From: Cyclina sinensis
Taxonomy: Eukaryota > Mollusca > Bivalvia > Venerida > Veneridae
Direction of reading: 5' to 3'
DNA length: 64,000 nucleotides
Assembly: GCA_012932295.1 (NCBI GenBank)
Contig: JAAONU010000014.1
Location: 15,689,039 to 15,753,038, forward strand
Positions 1-13,400 of the stretch are shown here, one piece after another. Position 1 is the stretch's first letter, and each line of letters opens with the position of its first letter. A program made the translations under genes and the position numbers. Below the pieces are notes generated by a model that searched no databases, had not been told where the DNA came from, and saw only the letters and a program-made list of their open reading frames with translations.

Positions 1-373
1 TAATTGGGTTGCTACCCACAAGGTCAGGGTCACAGGTCAAATATCCACATTTCACGTCTGCTCTATAACTTATTAACTTGGCTTACGAAAAGTTTTTTAA
101 TTACTTTGCACAAATGACTACCACTATGACACGATGTGCAGAACCCAACTTCCAGGTTGCTACCCCCAAGGTCAAGCTTAAATGTTCTCCATAACTTTTT
201 GACTTTATAGAAGATTTTAAATAACTTGGCACAAATAATGACTATCAGGAGACTATGTGCTTATAATATGCAAGGCACAACATCAAGGTCATGGTTTGTT
301 AAAGGTCAAGAAGTACATATTCATGTCTGCTGCGGAAGGGGATTTAGCTGTCCTTCAGACTGCCTTGTTGTTT
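1..373. repeat. Degenerate dispersed tandem repeat (AAGGTCA-rich)
   Basis: Two to three diverged units of about 120-150 bp, each carrying a GGTTGCTACCC-like start, an AAGGTCA word (near 20, 168 and 286), and an 'aacttggcacaaat' block. Similar AAGGTCA-rich units recur near 14.8-15.9 kb and 57.8-59.0 kb. This type is widespread in bivalve genomes (from memory). It ends where homology to intron 1 of the HSPA12 copies begins, near 374, so the first exon of copy A either lies left of the window or was replaced by this repeat. Confidence 0.7.
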
Positions 374-899
374 TTGTTCTTATCTGGTATTTAAGAGTAC
401 TTGGTCCTATTTTTAAAGGTCTGATCGATTTAAATAATTATGTAAAAATAGTCATGTACTGTCAAAACTAAAGTCATGGGTCAAAACATCAATGAATTGA
501 TTACACCTAACATTCTATACCGTCACAATAACACTTAAAATAATCGTCTTAGTACTTACAGCAGACAGCAATTAATATCGATAACAATATATAAAATCAA
601 TTAAAGAAATTAAATTCTGTCAATGGAAAGGAAAGTACACTTTATACGCTTGAGAAGCTAGCAATGATTTTTTTGCACTTAGGATTGTATATCTAGATTA
701 TAGCTGGATTCAAAGCTCGTGTTTAACTAAAGCCCAATCGACATCAAGGTCACCATTATTTATAGATTTGGAAATCTAACATACTCGTAATAAGATGCAA
801 ATACACAGCCTCGATAAAAAAACAGATTTTGGGAATTTGAGTACTTAATAACATAAGTTTTTTTACAGCCATCTTCTCCAAAAATTCCATCCAGATCAG

Positions 900-945
900 C
901 GACTGGTACTGAACAAAATTTTTGAATTTAAGAGTTACAAAAGCC
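900..945 (+). other. Deletion junction: intron 1 joined to intron 4 in copy A
   Basis: Up to about 925 the sequence follows intron 1 of copy C (the 'tccatccag...gcgactgg' block, matching about 22,960-23,000). From about 930 it follows intron 4 of copy C ('agttacaaaagccgttaat', matching about 28,490-28,510). Everything between, including exons 2, 3 and 4, is absent. This shows a single internal deletion inside one HSPA12 copy. Confidence 0.75.
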
Positions 946-1514
946 GTTAATTAAGGAACTTAATTTCATTATGTCACGGCCGTTAGGCAGGAGGGTAATG
1001 GTCTTTTTCTGTCCGTCCATCGTTCTGTCTGTCTATCCGCTGCTGACTTCTTTGTCCGGGTTTTAACACCAACATTAATGAAGGGAATTTAAACATCACA
1101 CGATGACTAAGAGAATTGAGAGGAAGTACAATATACAATGGCAATAATACTGACTTGCCACATAAATTATCTCCCTTCCTATATACTTTGCCTGTCTGGA
1201 GCATAACGTAAATAAAGGAAATTCATTCGTATTTCATGTAACGATAGAGGACTCAAGGGGGAGTGCATAGCCTAAGAACTCTATTTGTTCTCGAATGATG
1301 TTCCTTTTTAATACTGCAATAAATATGCCACAATCGCAACAAAAGGACAATAGGAGGGAAATAGTTGACATTTTGCACAACGATAGTATACATTAAGTGG
1401 ATGTGCATTTTGCAAGAATAATAACTCTTTCATCCCATTCCTTTCTTCTACCTCCTCTTTTATGTATATACTTGTCCAAAGATAACTCAATATATAAGGA
1501 CAATTTCAATTCAG

Positions 1515-2863
1515 GCTGGAATAAAGTCTGCAAATTTGCTGATTGTCTTAGAACCTGAAGCGGCCTCGCTGTACTGTAAATACCTCACTATACAGAAGAA
1601 AAAGGAAGGGACTGGCGATGAATACACTGTGGCCTGCTTCGAAGTCGGTGCTGCAAACATGGTGGTGGATGCTGGAGGAAGATGTTGACTTTGTTTTTTA
1701 ACCAACACCTTTTAAAAAGTCACATTTAAGATTTCATTAAACGGTTCTTTAGGTACTTAATACTTAATATTGGCGTAAAATTATCTAACTATATGATTTC
1801 AGGTGGAACTGTTGACATAATAGTCCACGAGGTTTGCTCGAATGGGACATTAAAAGAAATCTATAAAGCCAGTGGAGGCAACTGGGGAGGTAAAAAAGTC
1901 GACAAGGCTTTGTTTGATCTTCTAGTCAACATTATTGGACAAACCGTCTTGATGAAATTCAAAGACGAACACCAAGACGATTTTCTTGATTTTCAGAGAT
2001 AGTTTGAAGTTAAGAAAAGAAGTATAAAGCCAGACACAAAATCCAAGGTAAAAATCAAACTACCCGTCTCTTTGTCCGAAATCTATAAACAAATTCATAA
2101 CGAAAGTATAATGGAGAAAGTAAAAAGAGACAGCACTTTTGATGGTAAAGTGAACTTCATGGCAGATAAAGTTTTTTTCCAGAGTAGTCTGATTAAAGAG
2201 TAATTCAACATCACCACTGGAAAAGCTGTTCAGCATCTGCAGAAGATACTTCAAGAAAAATCAACATTAAATACAAAAACCATCCTGATTGTTGGCGGAT
2301 TCTCGGAGTCTCCAATGTTGTTTGAAGCAGTCAAATCCGTTTTCCCACAGAAAGATGTTTTACTTCCCCAGGATGCGGGTCTATCCGTCCTTAAAGGAGC
2401 TGTGATATTTTGTCATGACAAAAAAGACATTATTGTAAGACCGAGTCCGCATACATAAGGCTTTAAAATGTATCAGCCATTCAATCCCACAATACACCGA
2501 AAAAATATAATGATAGTTCCTGAAAGTGGTATACAAACAGTTCGAGGTTGTTTTGAAAGTCTGATATGTGTAGGTGATCAGGTTTTGGCAACTTCAATGT
2601 CGAAGAAGTCGTCGTGTTATCCGCTTGCAGGAGAAATGAGTTTTACCCTTAAACTGTATGCCTCGACAGACACTAATCCTTTGTTTGTAGATGATCCCGA
2701 CTGCTTTAAGCCGGGAGAAATAGAAATTGACTGCAAAGGTGATCATGAAATTGTCGAAGGGGTGGATTTATTTCTTACTTTTGACGACATCGAGTTCGCG
2801 GTTCATAAAAGACTCAAATAGACTGGAAGAGAAACAAACGCAACATTTTCTTATCTAGCTTAA
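1515..2863 (+). pseudogene. HSPA12-like copy A, exons 5-6 only, degenerate
   Basis: Remnant of an Hsp70-superfamily HSPA12-like gene. Exon 5 (1515..1677) and exon 6 (1803..2863) align with copies B and C, including the 'MVVDAG' and 'GGTVDIIVHEV' phosphate-loop stretch. It is clearly dead. The exon 5 donor GT has become GA at 1678-1679. Four in-frame stops interrupt exon 6: TAG at 2000, TAA at 2201, TAA at 2456 and TAG at 2819. Exons 2-4 are missing because intron 1 sequence passes straight into intron 4 sequence near 920. Exon 1 is not seen. Exon 6 is 1061 bp against 1064 bp in copy B, so its length is almost conserved and decay is mainly by point mutation. Confidence 0.9.
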
Positions 2864-3918
2864 ATGATTAACCTTAACATACAATTTGCAATTCAGTCAG
2901 AGTAAACAGTGTTTACTCTGCTACTACTGTTTATGTTTGATCTAGTGAAACCTTTCCATTTTCTTTGTGAATTACTGAATGAAGTTGACGAAAATTACAT
3001 CGAATATAAATAATTTATCTAGTCATTGGCAGATATACACAAGCTTCATAATCAGATAGATCAAGTATTTACTCAAAAAGATTTAAGTTCTTCGAAAGTT
3101 TGTTGAATACCAGCCAGCTATCAGCAGATATTGAGAAAATGAGATGGAAATGTCGTTTTTCTAAGGTCCAGTTTCATTTACAAAGAATAATAATATATAT
3201 AATAATATATATATATATAATGACAGGATTTATATTTGTGCTGCAGCTATACTTCTAGCGAACATTCCCAGTATCCAAACATTTAGAAACAACTCCATAC
3301 CTTCAAAACGTCAAGGGTTTCAAGGACTTGATGATATATCAACTAAACGCAAATAAGCCACGGTTATGTTGGAAGGCGCTATGTAATAACGAAACTGTAA
3401 TGTCTGTTAAAAATTAAGATGCTAGTTAGAAAAATTGTAGCATAGTAAATCCTTTTATTTAAGTGTATTTTATCTTTGTATGTTTATCACATGTAAATCT
3501 TTAATGTATTACGTAATAATTATGTTGACGTAAGTTTCTTTCTATTCATTTTGTGTTTTTCATTTATTCATATCTATTTCTATTTCAAAAGAGTTTTCCT
3601 CTTCACAATATTTACTAACTAAAAGCTTGTCGCAAAAGTAAAGGCCAGGTGTTTCTACATTCATATTTATTAAATTTTGAACATTTTCTGTATTTCCAGT
3701 AAATCTTTATGCAAATGAAAAAGATGTTGTAAACAGTGTCAACATACAAAATTTCACAAAAGCTCACATCAACACCAAACGCGCACTTTTAATGACAGAT
3801 TTACAAGTTATAGCATTCAATCGATGTAATAATCGCTAGCTGTTGTGCTTTTATGTCTTACGAAACACAGCTTTATATATATAAATAAATAAATATATAT
3901 ATATTTATTTATTTTATT
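2864..3918. other. Tail-to-tail spacer between the two pseudogenes of unit A
   Basis: AT-rich non-coding DNA. It holds a short (AT)n tract near 3,190-3,220 and one single copy (about 3,462-3,520) of the sequence that is expanded into six 55-bp repeats in unit C at 30,983-31,310. I see no gene here. Confidence 0.6.
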
Positions 3919-5949
3919 TTCTGAATCGCAAGCACATGAGCACTCGTCATAAATCCTCACTCTATGACAAACATATGGGATATATCCAACACCATCTATA
4001 TGGTCTAGAAAATGTTGCGGCCCAAGTTCAGGAAGTTTCCTCTTTGTGCATTCTAGAAAAAGTGTTTCATATATTGTTATATGTAATTAATCGAAGCTTA
4101 ACAGCAGAGAACATAACAAAATATAATGTCATCAGAATGTTTTAACTAGTGAAATTCTTAACACTTTATATTTTGAGTAAGAGATCCTACCCTAATCCCG
4201 CAAAGTAACATTAAACATAAAGGAAAGAGATACACACTTAAATAACACATTACTGAAAAAAACACTAAGGTTTTGGAATTTACTATCAACAATAGTATAA
4301 TAAACTTCAGTAACCTGCTGCTGGAAATATAGCTTCATCATAAGCCATGTCTTTTGCAACGTGAAATTGAATTAATGTAGAGAAAAGAACTGAAGGATAT
4401 TCAAGTTCGATTTATTGTGGACTATTGACAATTATTTTATGTAATGCTTTATTTCGTAGCGATGCCTGACTTATCGTTAAACATTTTTGCATTATTCAAT
4501 ACTCAGTAAGACTATATTTTAGGTAAAATCCACGGAATTTGAATCTGATACTTTAAAAAAGAAGAGAGTTTTTCATTATATTAGTTACGTTCGTTTACAA
4601 CAACATAGGATTTCCCTACATAGAAATAGAAACATAGAAAACCTAAAACCAATTTACCTTTTGTTGGTATGCATGCACATAATGTGTCATTGTAGATTGA
4701 ATGTCCATGGCAAGTGAATGGAATATAGCCAATGTTCATCAATTCTAGTAGAAAGTACTGAGGCCCAAGCTCTGGTAGAGGTTTCTTTGAACAACTTGTA
4801 TTAAATAATACGTACGGATGCTAGGGTGATATGTAAAGTAGTGACTGATACATTTATAAGGTCTATAATTATGTTCCTTTTTGTGAAAATGTCTTTAATT
4901 TGGTTACGAAACTAAAGGAATTTGAACTTTGATTAACTAACTGTATACTAAAACTTCCCTTAAAAAATTTGATATCACATTATAAACTACAAAACAAACT
5001 TCAAGGTGTTTACCGGTTATTTGTTTAAAGAATGATATAAAAGTGGAGACTTTAATGATTCTTGTTATGAGATACAAGCGCTCTGACCTAATTCCAATAG
5101 AAGCTTCTCCGAATGATCACACTTGATAGGTTCTGAATAAAGAGAAATTCATGTAGATTATTCCGAACACAACATTGGAACAAATACATCGTGAATACTA
5201 ACAAAATATATCCAGTAAGTTCACCTGACTTTCAGTGATCAGTAACACTTGACTATGTAACTCCTTACACATTGTGTCGTTTAATTTTGAGTATGATTGA
5301 AGTCAACGAAAACGTCTATGTCGTTTAGATAACGCAGGGGAGTTATAAATCGTACTTTTCTTAAATGGATCTTAAAGTAGCAAGATTTTTTTTAAACTAA
5401 GCAGATTAAGGCCAGTTCCTCGAGCCACGCGGTATGTGGTATTCTTTCAAGAACGATAAAAACGATAAAAAATAAGATATACATATATTAAAAGTAAAAT
5501 CAAATGTAATTTGTATGAATTCTAGTTTAAGACCTACCTGAATTAGTAATCTCCTTATCGTTGTCATTATCTTCTGTCTTTCTTTTGTCGGCGTTTAAAA
5601 CCTCTATTTTGGTACTAACCTGGTCTAAAACTTTCATAATATCGTTCTTTTCTGTAGTATCCCTCCTTTCATTCACGGCCGGTTTCTGTGCTTCTAATTG
5701 TTTTGCATGAATTAGCAGAGATTCTGCACTATCGTTTGAATGAAGATCATTATTCATATGAAACATTTTGTGTAGTTATAGTTAAGAACCAAAGGTGAGA
5801 TTTTGGCCCACTTGCTTCTCAATAACATATCATTATGAGCGGCGAAATTTTTGTCTTTTTCAATGTCTAATTATGTAAAATATTCACGAAATGTTTGTTT
5901 ATCATGTTCGAGGCGTTGGCTGATTGTTTTGTCCTGAAAGTATTGATAC

Positions 5950-8590
5950 ACCCCATTTTTAGAATTAAATCTTACCTTGTTTACATTTTTGAATGATTGA
6001 ATTCATAACCAAGTTCAGCCTGCTGATTCATTCCAGCAATAAGATACACTATGAACAGTGTTCTGATAAAGTAACAAAACACCTTAATCCATTTCTGTAG
6101 GTTATGAAACCAGATTACCTGTATTTTGTTCTTGATGTCTTATCTTTCATGCAACAGTTTGTCATCCGATTTCACGATTCGATATTCTCTTGTTTGTAAA
6201 TGTTTGGACATGCTTGTCAGTCTGATAAATCCTAATCCACTTTGTGGAATGAACAGTTTTACACTAGTCCGCTAAGTCACTTAGTTTAGATTAAAGTATT
6301 TACTTGGATATTGCTGTTTATTGTTAACACATGTGTAACTGACTTACACACACAGCCATGTTTTTCATACAGCATTATGGGTATTTAAATGTGGTTGCTA
6401 AGGCCGACTATCATAGTAACGCACTATTTACATTATGTTTTCTCAGAAAAGAACTTTCGATGGCCAGTTTAAAGTATAAGATTATTGTAAAAGGGAATAT
6501 ATTGCTTGTAAACACTGTATTTTATATTTTGTCATTCATAACTTGAGTATTAACTAGCCTAGAATCTGTTATTTTACGCTTGGGTGAAACGCCCATTTTT
6601 GGTTGAGTCACTCACTTTATAGTTGAATGGCGATGGGCGAATTGGCCGTTTCTTTGGTAAATCAACCAAATTGGTTTCTTTCACCCCTTTTTCAACCATG
6701 TTTGGGTAATGGTGGAACATTTTAGTATAAAAGGGCCCTGAAAATCTCTCAGCAAGCTCATTTTTCGGCAAAACTACATCGCAAATTCCCGTTCAGCTGT
6801 CATCAGAAAAATCTAATAAATCTACAACACTCAACTTATTACCTTAGAAGTAAGAGTACTATCATCAAGATCTGAGTTATTTTAATAGTTTGAGCTTTAT
6901 AAAGTTTATCTTCAATTCTAGAGACATTTACAGAAAAGTTAAACATCTTTCAACTGTTAGAGATTATTCCTATTTATGGTCACAAGGTCACCGGCGCGCT
7001 ATTTTTTAGAACCTATGGGAAGCCTCAGCGCAGTCTTCACGAATAACTTTTTGAAGCACTGGACATTCGGACCAGCCAAGGCAATAATCTGACTGCACCG
7101 AATGACATTTAACTGGACCGAATAATAGCTGTGAACAATGCTATAAGGATGAACAAAACAATAAGACTATGTTTTGAAATAGAACTTGTCACCACAATGT
7201 TAAAAATAATATTAATTATACTTTGAACTTCCTTCATAGCCTAACAATAGTATTGTAAACTTGTCACCACAATGTTAAAAATACTATCAATTATACTTTG
7301 AACTTGTTTCATAGCCTAACAATAGTATTGTTTAGTGAAAATAATAGTATTCAAGGGTTTTTGCCCCTTCTACGCCGTTTACAGGCGTCTTCCCCTTAGG
7401 AAAATTCCTTAAAATCATAGTTTTCCCCAAAATTCAATTTATATTAAGTTTTTTCTTCCCCTTTTGCAAAAAAAAACTGCATTTAATTTCCCCAAATTTA
7501 AGGGAAGGGCACATTCTCCAACTTGTGAAAAAAGCTCTGGTATAATTGATTCATTTGTACAGGACACTGTCAGTACAGTTAAACTCTTTACCAGATTTTT
7601 ATCTCAACTTTTTTTCCCAACTTCTGAAAATGCCATATATTCATATACATATATATGTCACCATTTATTACCCCTGGTATATATTCCGTACGACTACATC
7701 ATGTACCATGGTCGATAAATGAGTGCAATGGAATGGATCGGATGTCACTTTCCGAAAATGTATACATGCATGTAAAAAAAAAAAAAAGAAAAAGAAAAAA
7801 ACAGGAAACCGAAACAGAGTTATTTCATGAAACAGAATAATGGAAATAAGGTGTTACTTTCGGCTGGCTTTTTTCTCTTTACACCAGAAATAGCCTGGTC
7901 AATAATTAAAATATAATATCATATTTATCGCGAAAACTGGAAAGGGAGATTATAGCCTGAGCACCAGTTATATGTAAACTAAGTACGAATGCGTTATGTT
8001 GTAGTTGGGGTTAACGAATCGTTGTTCTATGGAGAAGAATGCATTTTTAAGAAACAATTTCATTTTATTTTCAAAAACACTACTTTTTACTTGTTTCTCA
8101 ACTTTGTTTACTGTATTTAGTTTAAAAAAAGCAGCACCAATATTCACTGGACAGTCGGACAACTGATTTGTAATTTTTTACTGGACCTTCAGTCATTTTG
8201 GTGGACTGGGCCTTCGGTCCGGCGTCTACATTCGAAGACTGTCAGCGGTCTTATTTCATTTGTCCAAGGCTATTTAGAGTGATTTAACCAGTTAATCACA
8301 GTGTAGAATTGTAACAGAATTTCAGCAGACTGGTGTTGTCAACAGCATTTTTTCGAATTGTTTTACCTTCTGTTTTTGTATACATGATTGATTTATACTT
8401 CAATAAATTTTAGTTTTGTTCACATTGAACATCTATCTTTGTGTTCTAATACGGCAGTCCTGTTTACAAAATATAGAAGCCTTTCAGTGGTAAATTAACG
8501 TTACAAATTATAGAAAGGCATATCCCTCACACAGTCCGGCACGCAACAGTATTACATTTCTTTTTTAGTTAAGTCTGCTATTTATAACAA
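5950..8590. mobile_element. About 2.6-kb insertion specific to unit A (type unknown)
   Basis: In unit C the exons at 33675..34247 and about 34677..34748 are only 430 bp apart; in unit A their counterparts are separated by about 2.9 kb. The extra DNA lies between about 5,950 and 8,590. It contains no convincing coding region. It has a 75-bp direct duplication (7184..7332) and related words near both sides ('actggacattcggacc' near 7,055 and 'ccttcggtccggcg' near 8,210) that might be element ends. Its class and exact ends cannot be fixed by eye. Confidence 0.45.
7184..7332. repeat. 75-bp direct duplication
   Basis: Two adjacent copies, each starting acttgtcaccacaatg and ending in 'cctaacaatagtattg', at 7184..7258 and 7259..7332, with only a few differences. 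This indicates a recent local duplication inside the unit A insertion. Confidence 0.85.
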
Positions 8591-8889
8591 ATAACTACAA
8601 TAAAATGAATCTTAAACTTAAGGTATCACAAAATCTGTACATTATCGATAAAGGTCAACACATAAAGTTCGTTTTCATAACAAACGTATATATAAACCTT
8701 TTTCAGCTGAATTTTACTACTTCATGTGCCAGGATAGCAGCATACTGTATTGTAATTATTTCTGAAAACAGCTTTAGGTCTCTTTTTCGTGGAAAGACTC
8801 GTGGTACAAACTCCTGTAATCATACTTACTTCTGTAATGCAATCTTCCTCCATGATGACAATATTGGCATCTTCGTGTTTCTCCGGATT

Positions 8890-9900
8890 AATCCTTTTAA
8901 TCCTTGATATTTCAAGAGTTACTTCCCTTTACTAATGAACAGGAAACGTTATTTCAGTTTGTTTGTTTGTCTGTTTTTTCGTCTTCATAATGCAAGCTCG
9001 GAGACTTGCAGTATCAATAAAACTTTTAATTCTATGGGCCCAAATAAATGATCGAAACATACCTTCTTCATATAATAACAGAAAGATAATATGACACATA
9101 GAAACCACACAATACTCTCAAATTTACATGGTAATAATTTATGAATGCATACATGAAAATTGATAAAACATGATTGAAAAAAAATATTCAAACCTAATCC
9201 TTGAGACGTATTCCATGGCTTATTTGAAGAGATCTTGGGCCGTTCGGGTTCGATCTCCGTAGCAGGCAAGAAAGCATATCCGGAATGGGAAGTCCCGAAG
9301 ACAACCATTAAGTGGTTACTTTTCAATAACACCATGACTCCTTCTTCGCTCACATACAACGACTGAAAAATATCCCTGGGTATGAAAACAAAATATTTGT
9401 AATATACATCCGTTTTCTGTATTGTTCTTTAAAAGATAATGATAAAGGAAGTAACCTTCACCTGATCTCCTTGTTTTATTTCTGCTTTCGGTTTTATCCA
9501 TCTACAACATTTTCCGTTTGTCATGAGCAGATATCTAATAATCTATATGAATTCATTTATCGTGGGTACCTGTTTTCCATATTACCGACTCTCCCTACAT
9601 CGGTGAATTATTTTAAGTCATTTATGTGTGCAGGATACAGAAAGCAATCTACTTCAGAGACACCCCTGGTTAATTCACATGCTCAGTGTATAGCACCGAC
9701 ACAAAGATTTTTCTGAATGCATGCTGAATTTTTTTTACCCATTTTCAGCCCTAAAGTAGATTTTTAAATTTTTTTTTTTCATAAATACAAAGCACACTAG
9801 CTAATCTTTGGTGCACAACATGATTTTTTGCAATTCTACAGATTTCTTATTGAAAAAGACCATTTTACCTTTCAAGCGACGGATTGTTGACAAAAAAAAA
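8890..9900. other. Non-coding tail of unit A
   Basis: Aligns with 19,860-21,420 of unit B (minus the SINE there). Shared landmarks are 'cttcttcatataat', the 'aagcatatc...ggaat' block and the 'gactgaaaaatatc' block. No conserved reading frame is seen; short reading frames here are not preserved between the two units. Confidence 0.5.
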
Positions 9901-10468
9901 ATAGTCTGCAAGACAGCATAAAGCAGGTGCGCGATGATGTAGTATCCTACCATTGTCCTTGATCGGCGGAAAAGAAAAGTAAATATGGAAGGTTAAAACC
10001 ATATAATTTTCTTTCAGTAATGAAATTTAATGTATTAATTTCATCCATCTGTACTTTCTGTTTAACAAAGTAGTATCATAAATTTGTATAACAACCATAT
10101 TCAGTTTTTATTATATATGACTTGTTCTCACATCTGTTTATCTCTTTGGACATGTAAGAAAATGGATGACAGACTAGTTTAAAATTCACGAGTACACAAA
10201 AAGACAAGGTAAACTTTTTCTTTTTTAATTTGTTCTGTTTTAAGTTAAATTTCAAATGTTAGAAAATTCATTTTTTGTTTTCCTTAAAAAATATCTTGAG
10301 ATTTTCTCATTCCGTTTTCGGTTAATCACACCCTTCCTTGAAATGTTAAATAAATGTCAACAATCAAGCCGTACTTTGAACTTTGATCAAAATTTAAACT
10401 AAATGTATATCCTTGGGACTTATCATTTCTACATCTTATCTGTTTCAGAATGACAAATGAAAGAAAAG

Positions 10469-13400
10469 ATGGCGACTTCAAAAACGCAAGTAAGTAGTTA
10501 TAGTACATGTTTAATAAGGTAGCGGAACGAGTATAAGGTCTGAAGATAAAAGCCAAACATTTCTTTTTTGGTGGTACATGTATATGAAATAATCTTTAAG
10601 TCGATAAATAATTCAGCGTTCAAACATGATAAGACTTTATTTGTTTTGTGTTCTGATCTGGTATTTCAGAATGGCATTGGTCAAAACTTGGAAGAAGTGA
10701 TTACACTTAACTTACCTTGCCGTCACAATTAATCATAAAAGTATCTTCTTAGTACTTACACCAGACAGAAATTAACATTGAAAGACAACAAAGAAAATCA
10801 AGTTAAAGAAATCAACGGAAAGGAAAGTTTTATACAAGCGTCTTAGAGGTTTATAATGATATTTGTATTAAGCATTGGATATCTAGATTGTAGCTAATTT
10901 GAGGTTCTGGCTAATCTAAAGCTACATCAAGGTCATCGTTCTCCATAGATTTGGAAATTTAACATACTAGTAATAATCTGCATACACAGTTTCGATGAAA
11001 AAAAATACAGATTTCTGGAGTTCGAGCACTTATCAAAAAAAGTTTTTTAGAGTTATTTTGCACCAAACTTTCCATCAAAACAGAGACAGGTACCGAACAA
11101 AACTCAGTTGTTGTTGTTGTTGTTTTCATAAATTATTTCTATCGAATGGGTTTGTGTGCATACATTAGACAGATGAATATCATCCAGCGAATCGTACATG
11201 TGAATCTGACATATTTTTGGACATAACCTTTATACGCGGGAAGCTTAAAAAGGTGAAATTTACATGTCAAAAAACCCCTTATGGCCTTATGGTTTCACAC
11301 AAAAAGATATTGTTTTAAAATCTACCTTACCATAGAGGATAGTTAAGGATTCGATACCTAATATTGTTTTGGATTCTCAGCCTTGCCTTAATGTTAAGCA
11401 CCAAGCTTTCATGAATTCGGGCAAACCTGACACACCTTTTATGTATTTGCATAGTTTTCATTTCAGCCATCATAAATAGTCGTCAATGACTTTTCAAAGG
11501 TACATTTAAATCTTATTTCTGAACTTTCCAGACCAAAACTAACAAAAAGAAGTTGATGGTAGCAGCCATTGATTTCGGTACAACTTATTCAGGATGGGCA
11601 TATTCTTTTGTCCATGACTACAAGTCAGACCCGACTAAGGTTTTATGCAAACAATGGTAAGATACAGTATTTTTCCCATATATTTATTAAGATGACCGTT
11701 TACATCGTTCATTTTTTTAATGGAGTCACTGTAGTGGGTGGGGAATGCCAAATATTTAAAAAGAAACATCATTTTCATGCAATTCTGAAAATCAATTTAT
11801 CAATTTCAATAGTGAGCATACTTCAAATTGGACCTTTGAAGAAGTTCTCTATTTAATCTTTTCTTTAATTCTCAGGAGCAGTGGTAAACACATTTCAATG
11901 AAAGCACCGACCACTGTGTTGATACAGCCGGATGGTTGTACCATGGAAGCATTTGGCTACGAAGCTGAAGATAGATATTCTGAGTTAGTTGATGAAAGGA
12001 AACACTGGTCATACTATTACTTTCAACAGTTCAAGATGATGTTGTTTGACAAAAAGGTACATATTTTTCGGACCATTTTTTCATAGTTTCAGAGGTTAAG
12101 TTCTTACTATTGTTGTGTCCCCATTCGTGGGCCCTTAGATTTGCTCTTGTCCGTCTGTACGAAAGTTTGTGTCGCGCGCTTAGCCATCACTTTTCCATTT
12201 ACGGTCATGAAACTTCACAGAGGTATAAGCCAGCAAGTAAAGTTACGCAACTGGTTTTTTCGTCATCCTCCATCTGGAAAATGCAGAGTTATGGCCCTTG
12301 ATTAAAAAAAAACTACCAAAATGTTTGTGTCATGTGCTTAGCCAACGCTGTTCCACCCAGGAGTAAGTGAAGATGTGCACCTGGGGTTTTTCGGTTCCAT
12401 CCTTCTAAGTTGAGCAATGTTATGGCCCTTGATTTAGTAAGAATTGCTACCAAAAACTGTGTTACACATTCAGCCAGCACTATTGCACCAAGGGTCATAA
12501 CACAGGAATATTTACCAGCAAGTAGGGTTACGCAACTTGTTTTCTTTTAAATTAATTTACAGATGCATTGACAACCCACGTCCAAGCCCCTCACATGCCT
12601 AGGGAAATGACCCCTACCCCTATGGGTGTACATGTGTCTGAACACATTTCTAGTTTTATGAATATTTTTCTTCATCTTCTCTGTAACAACGGTTGACATA
12701 GACTAACAGTAATCTTAGTTAATCAATATGTACTTTTGCGGACTGTGCTTCTGTCGTTTGCAGTCAGAGAGCGTGCAATGTCCATTTTGATTAAAAATAC
12801 TGTGTTACTATCATTGTGTTTCCATAATTTAAAACTTTTAAAACTTCAAAGAAACTAAAATATACTTGTTTGTTTGTCATATTTTTACCTGTAGAATTTG
12901 AGCAGGAAAGTTAAACTTGAGGATGACAAAGGTAAACGCCTACCAGCTAAACGTGTATTCTCAATGGTAATCAAATGCCTGAAGGATGATTTGCTAGAAG
13001 ACTCTGAAAAGAAACTGTTCAGTGGACCAATTGATGAAGATGAAATACAATGGGTTTTAACAGTACCTGCTATCTGGAACCCTCTCGCTAAGCTTTTCAT
13101 GAGAGAATGCGCTGTAGAAGTAAGTCAGTGTCAATACAAAAGATATTAAATGTGTTTTTTAATGACACATTGTTTCGAGAATAGCAATGATGTTTTTTTT
13201 TGAAAACGCTTAAAATAAGCCTTTTTTATATACAAATAAGTAAGGTATAAATACAGCCTTTTTCCTCACGTGGAATAATGACAAAATTCAAATTCATTAA
13301 ACTTGCGACGAGAAAGACATGTATTTTCTAACTTCTTTAATTAAAAAATCCATAAACGTTACACATGGCAACTTTAGGAGAATCAATGTCTTTTAAATGC

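Larger units (their letters stand above)
3919..8886 (-). pseudogene. Four-cysteine-motif gene, copy A (degenerate)
   Basis: Exon remnants, in minus-strand order: about 8830..8886, 5538..5933, 4658..4794, about 4314..4350, and 3919..4052. The last encodes an ECTKRKLPELGP start and a GYIPYVCH segment; 4658..4794 encodes CSKKPLPELGPQYF and GYIPFTCHG with a CAC end. Several breaks are visible. Exon 5538..5933 is 177 bp shorter than in copy C and has a stop where copies agree on ..FTSLDI... The 39-bp exon near 4314-4350 has lost its acceptor AG. Exon 4658..4794 is one base short at its acceptor (137 against 138 bp). No counterpart of the 63-bp exon 36148..36210 is found. I do not recognise the family. 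Confidence 0.7.
1..9900. repeat. Segmental duplication unit A (truncated at the window edge)
   Basis: First of three tandem units. Homology to units B and C starts near 374 (matching about 22494) and runs through an HSPA12 pseudogene, a convergent cysteine-exon pseudogene and a tail near 8,900-9,720. That tail matches 19,860-21,420 of unit B, for example the shared 'tgtatagcaccgac' at about 9,688 and 21,397. The offset to the next unit is about 11.7-11.9 kb. Compared with unit C it carries an extra stretch of about 2.6 kb at roughly 5,950-8,590. The right boundary is approximate. Confidence 0.75.

Noticed and set aside
3936..4145. Plus-strand 69-codon frame
   Set aside because: It is antisense to a cysteine-motif exon that is conserved on the minus strand in three units.
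6574..6771. 65-codon minus-strand frame in the unit A insertion
   Set aside because: No motif, no paralogue in units B or C, no splice context.
10100..10468. Heat-shock elements upstream of HSPA12 copy B
   Set aside because: I saw only isolated GAA/TTC words, not three or more properly spaced units. A motif scan would be needed to claim one.
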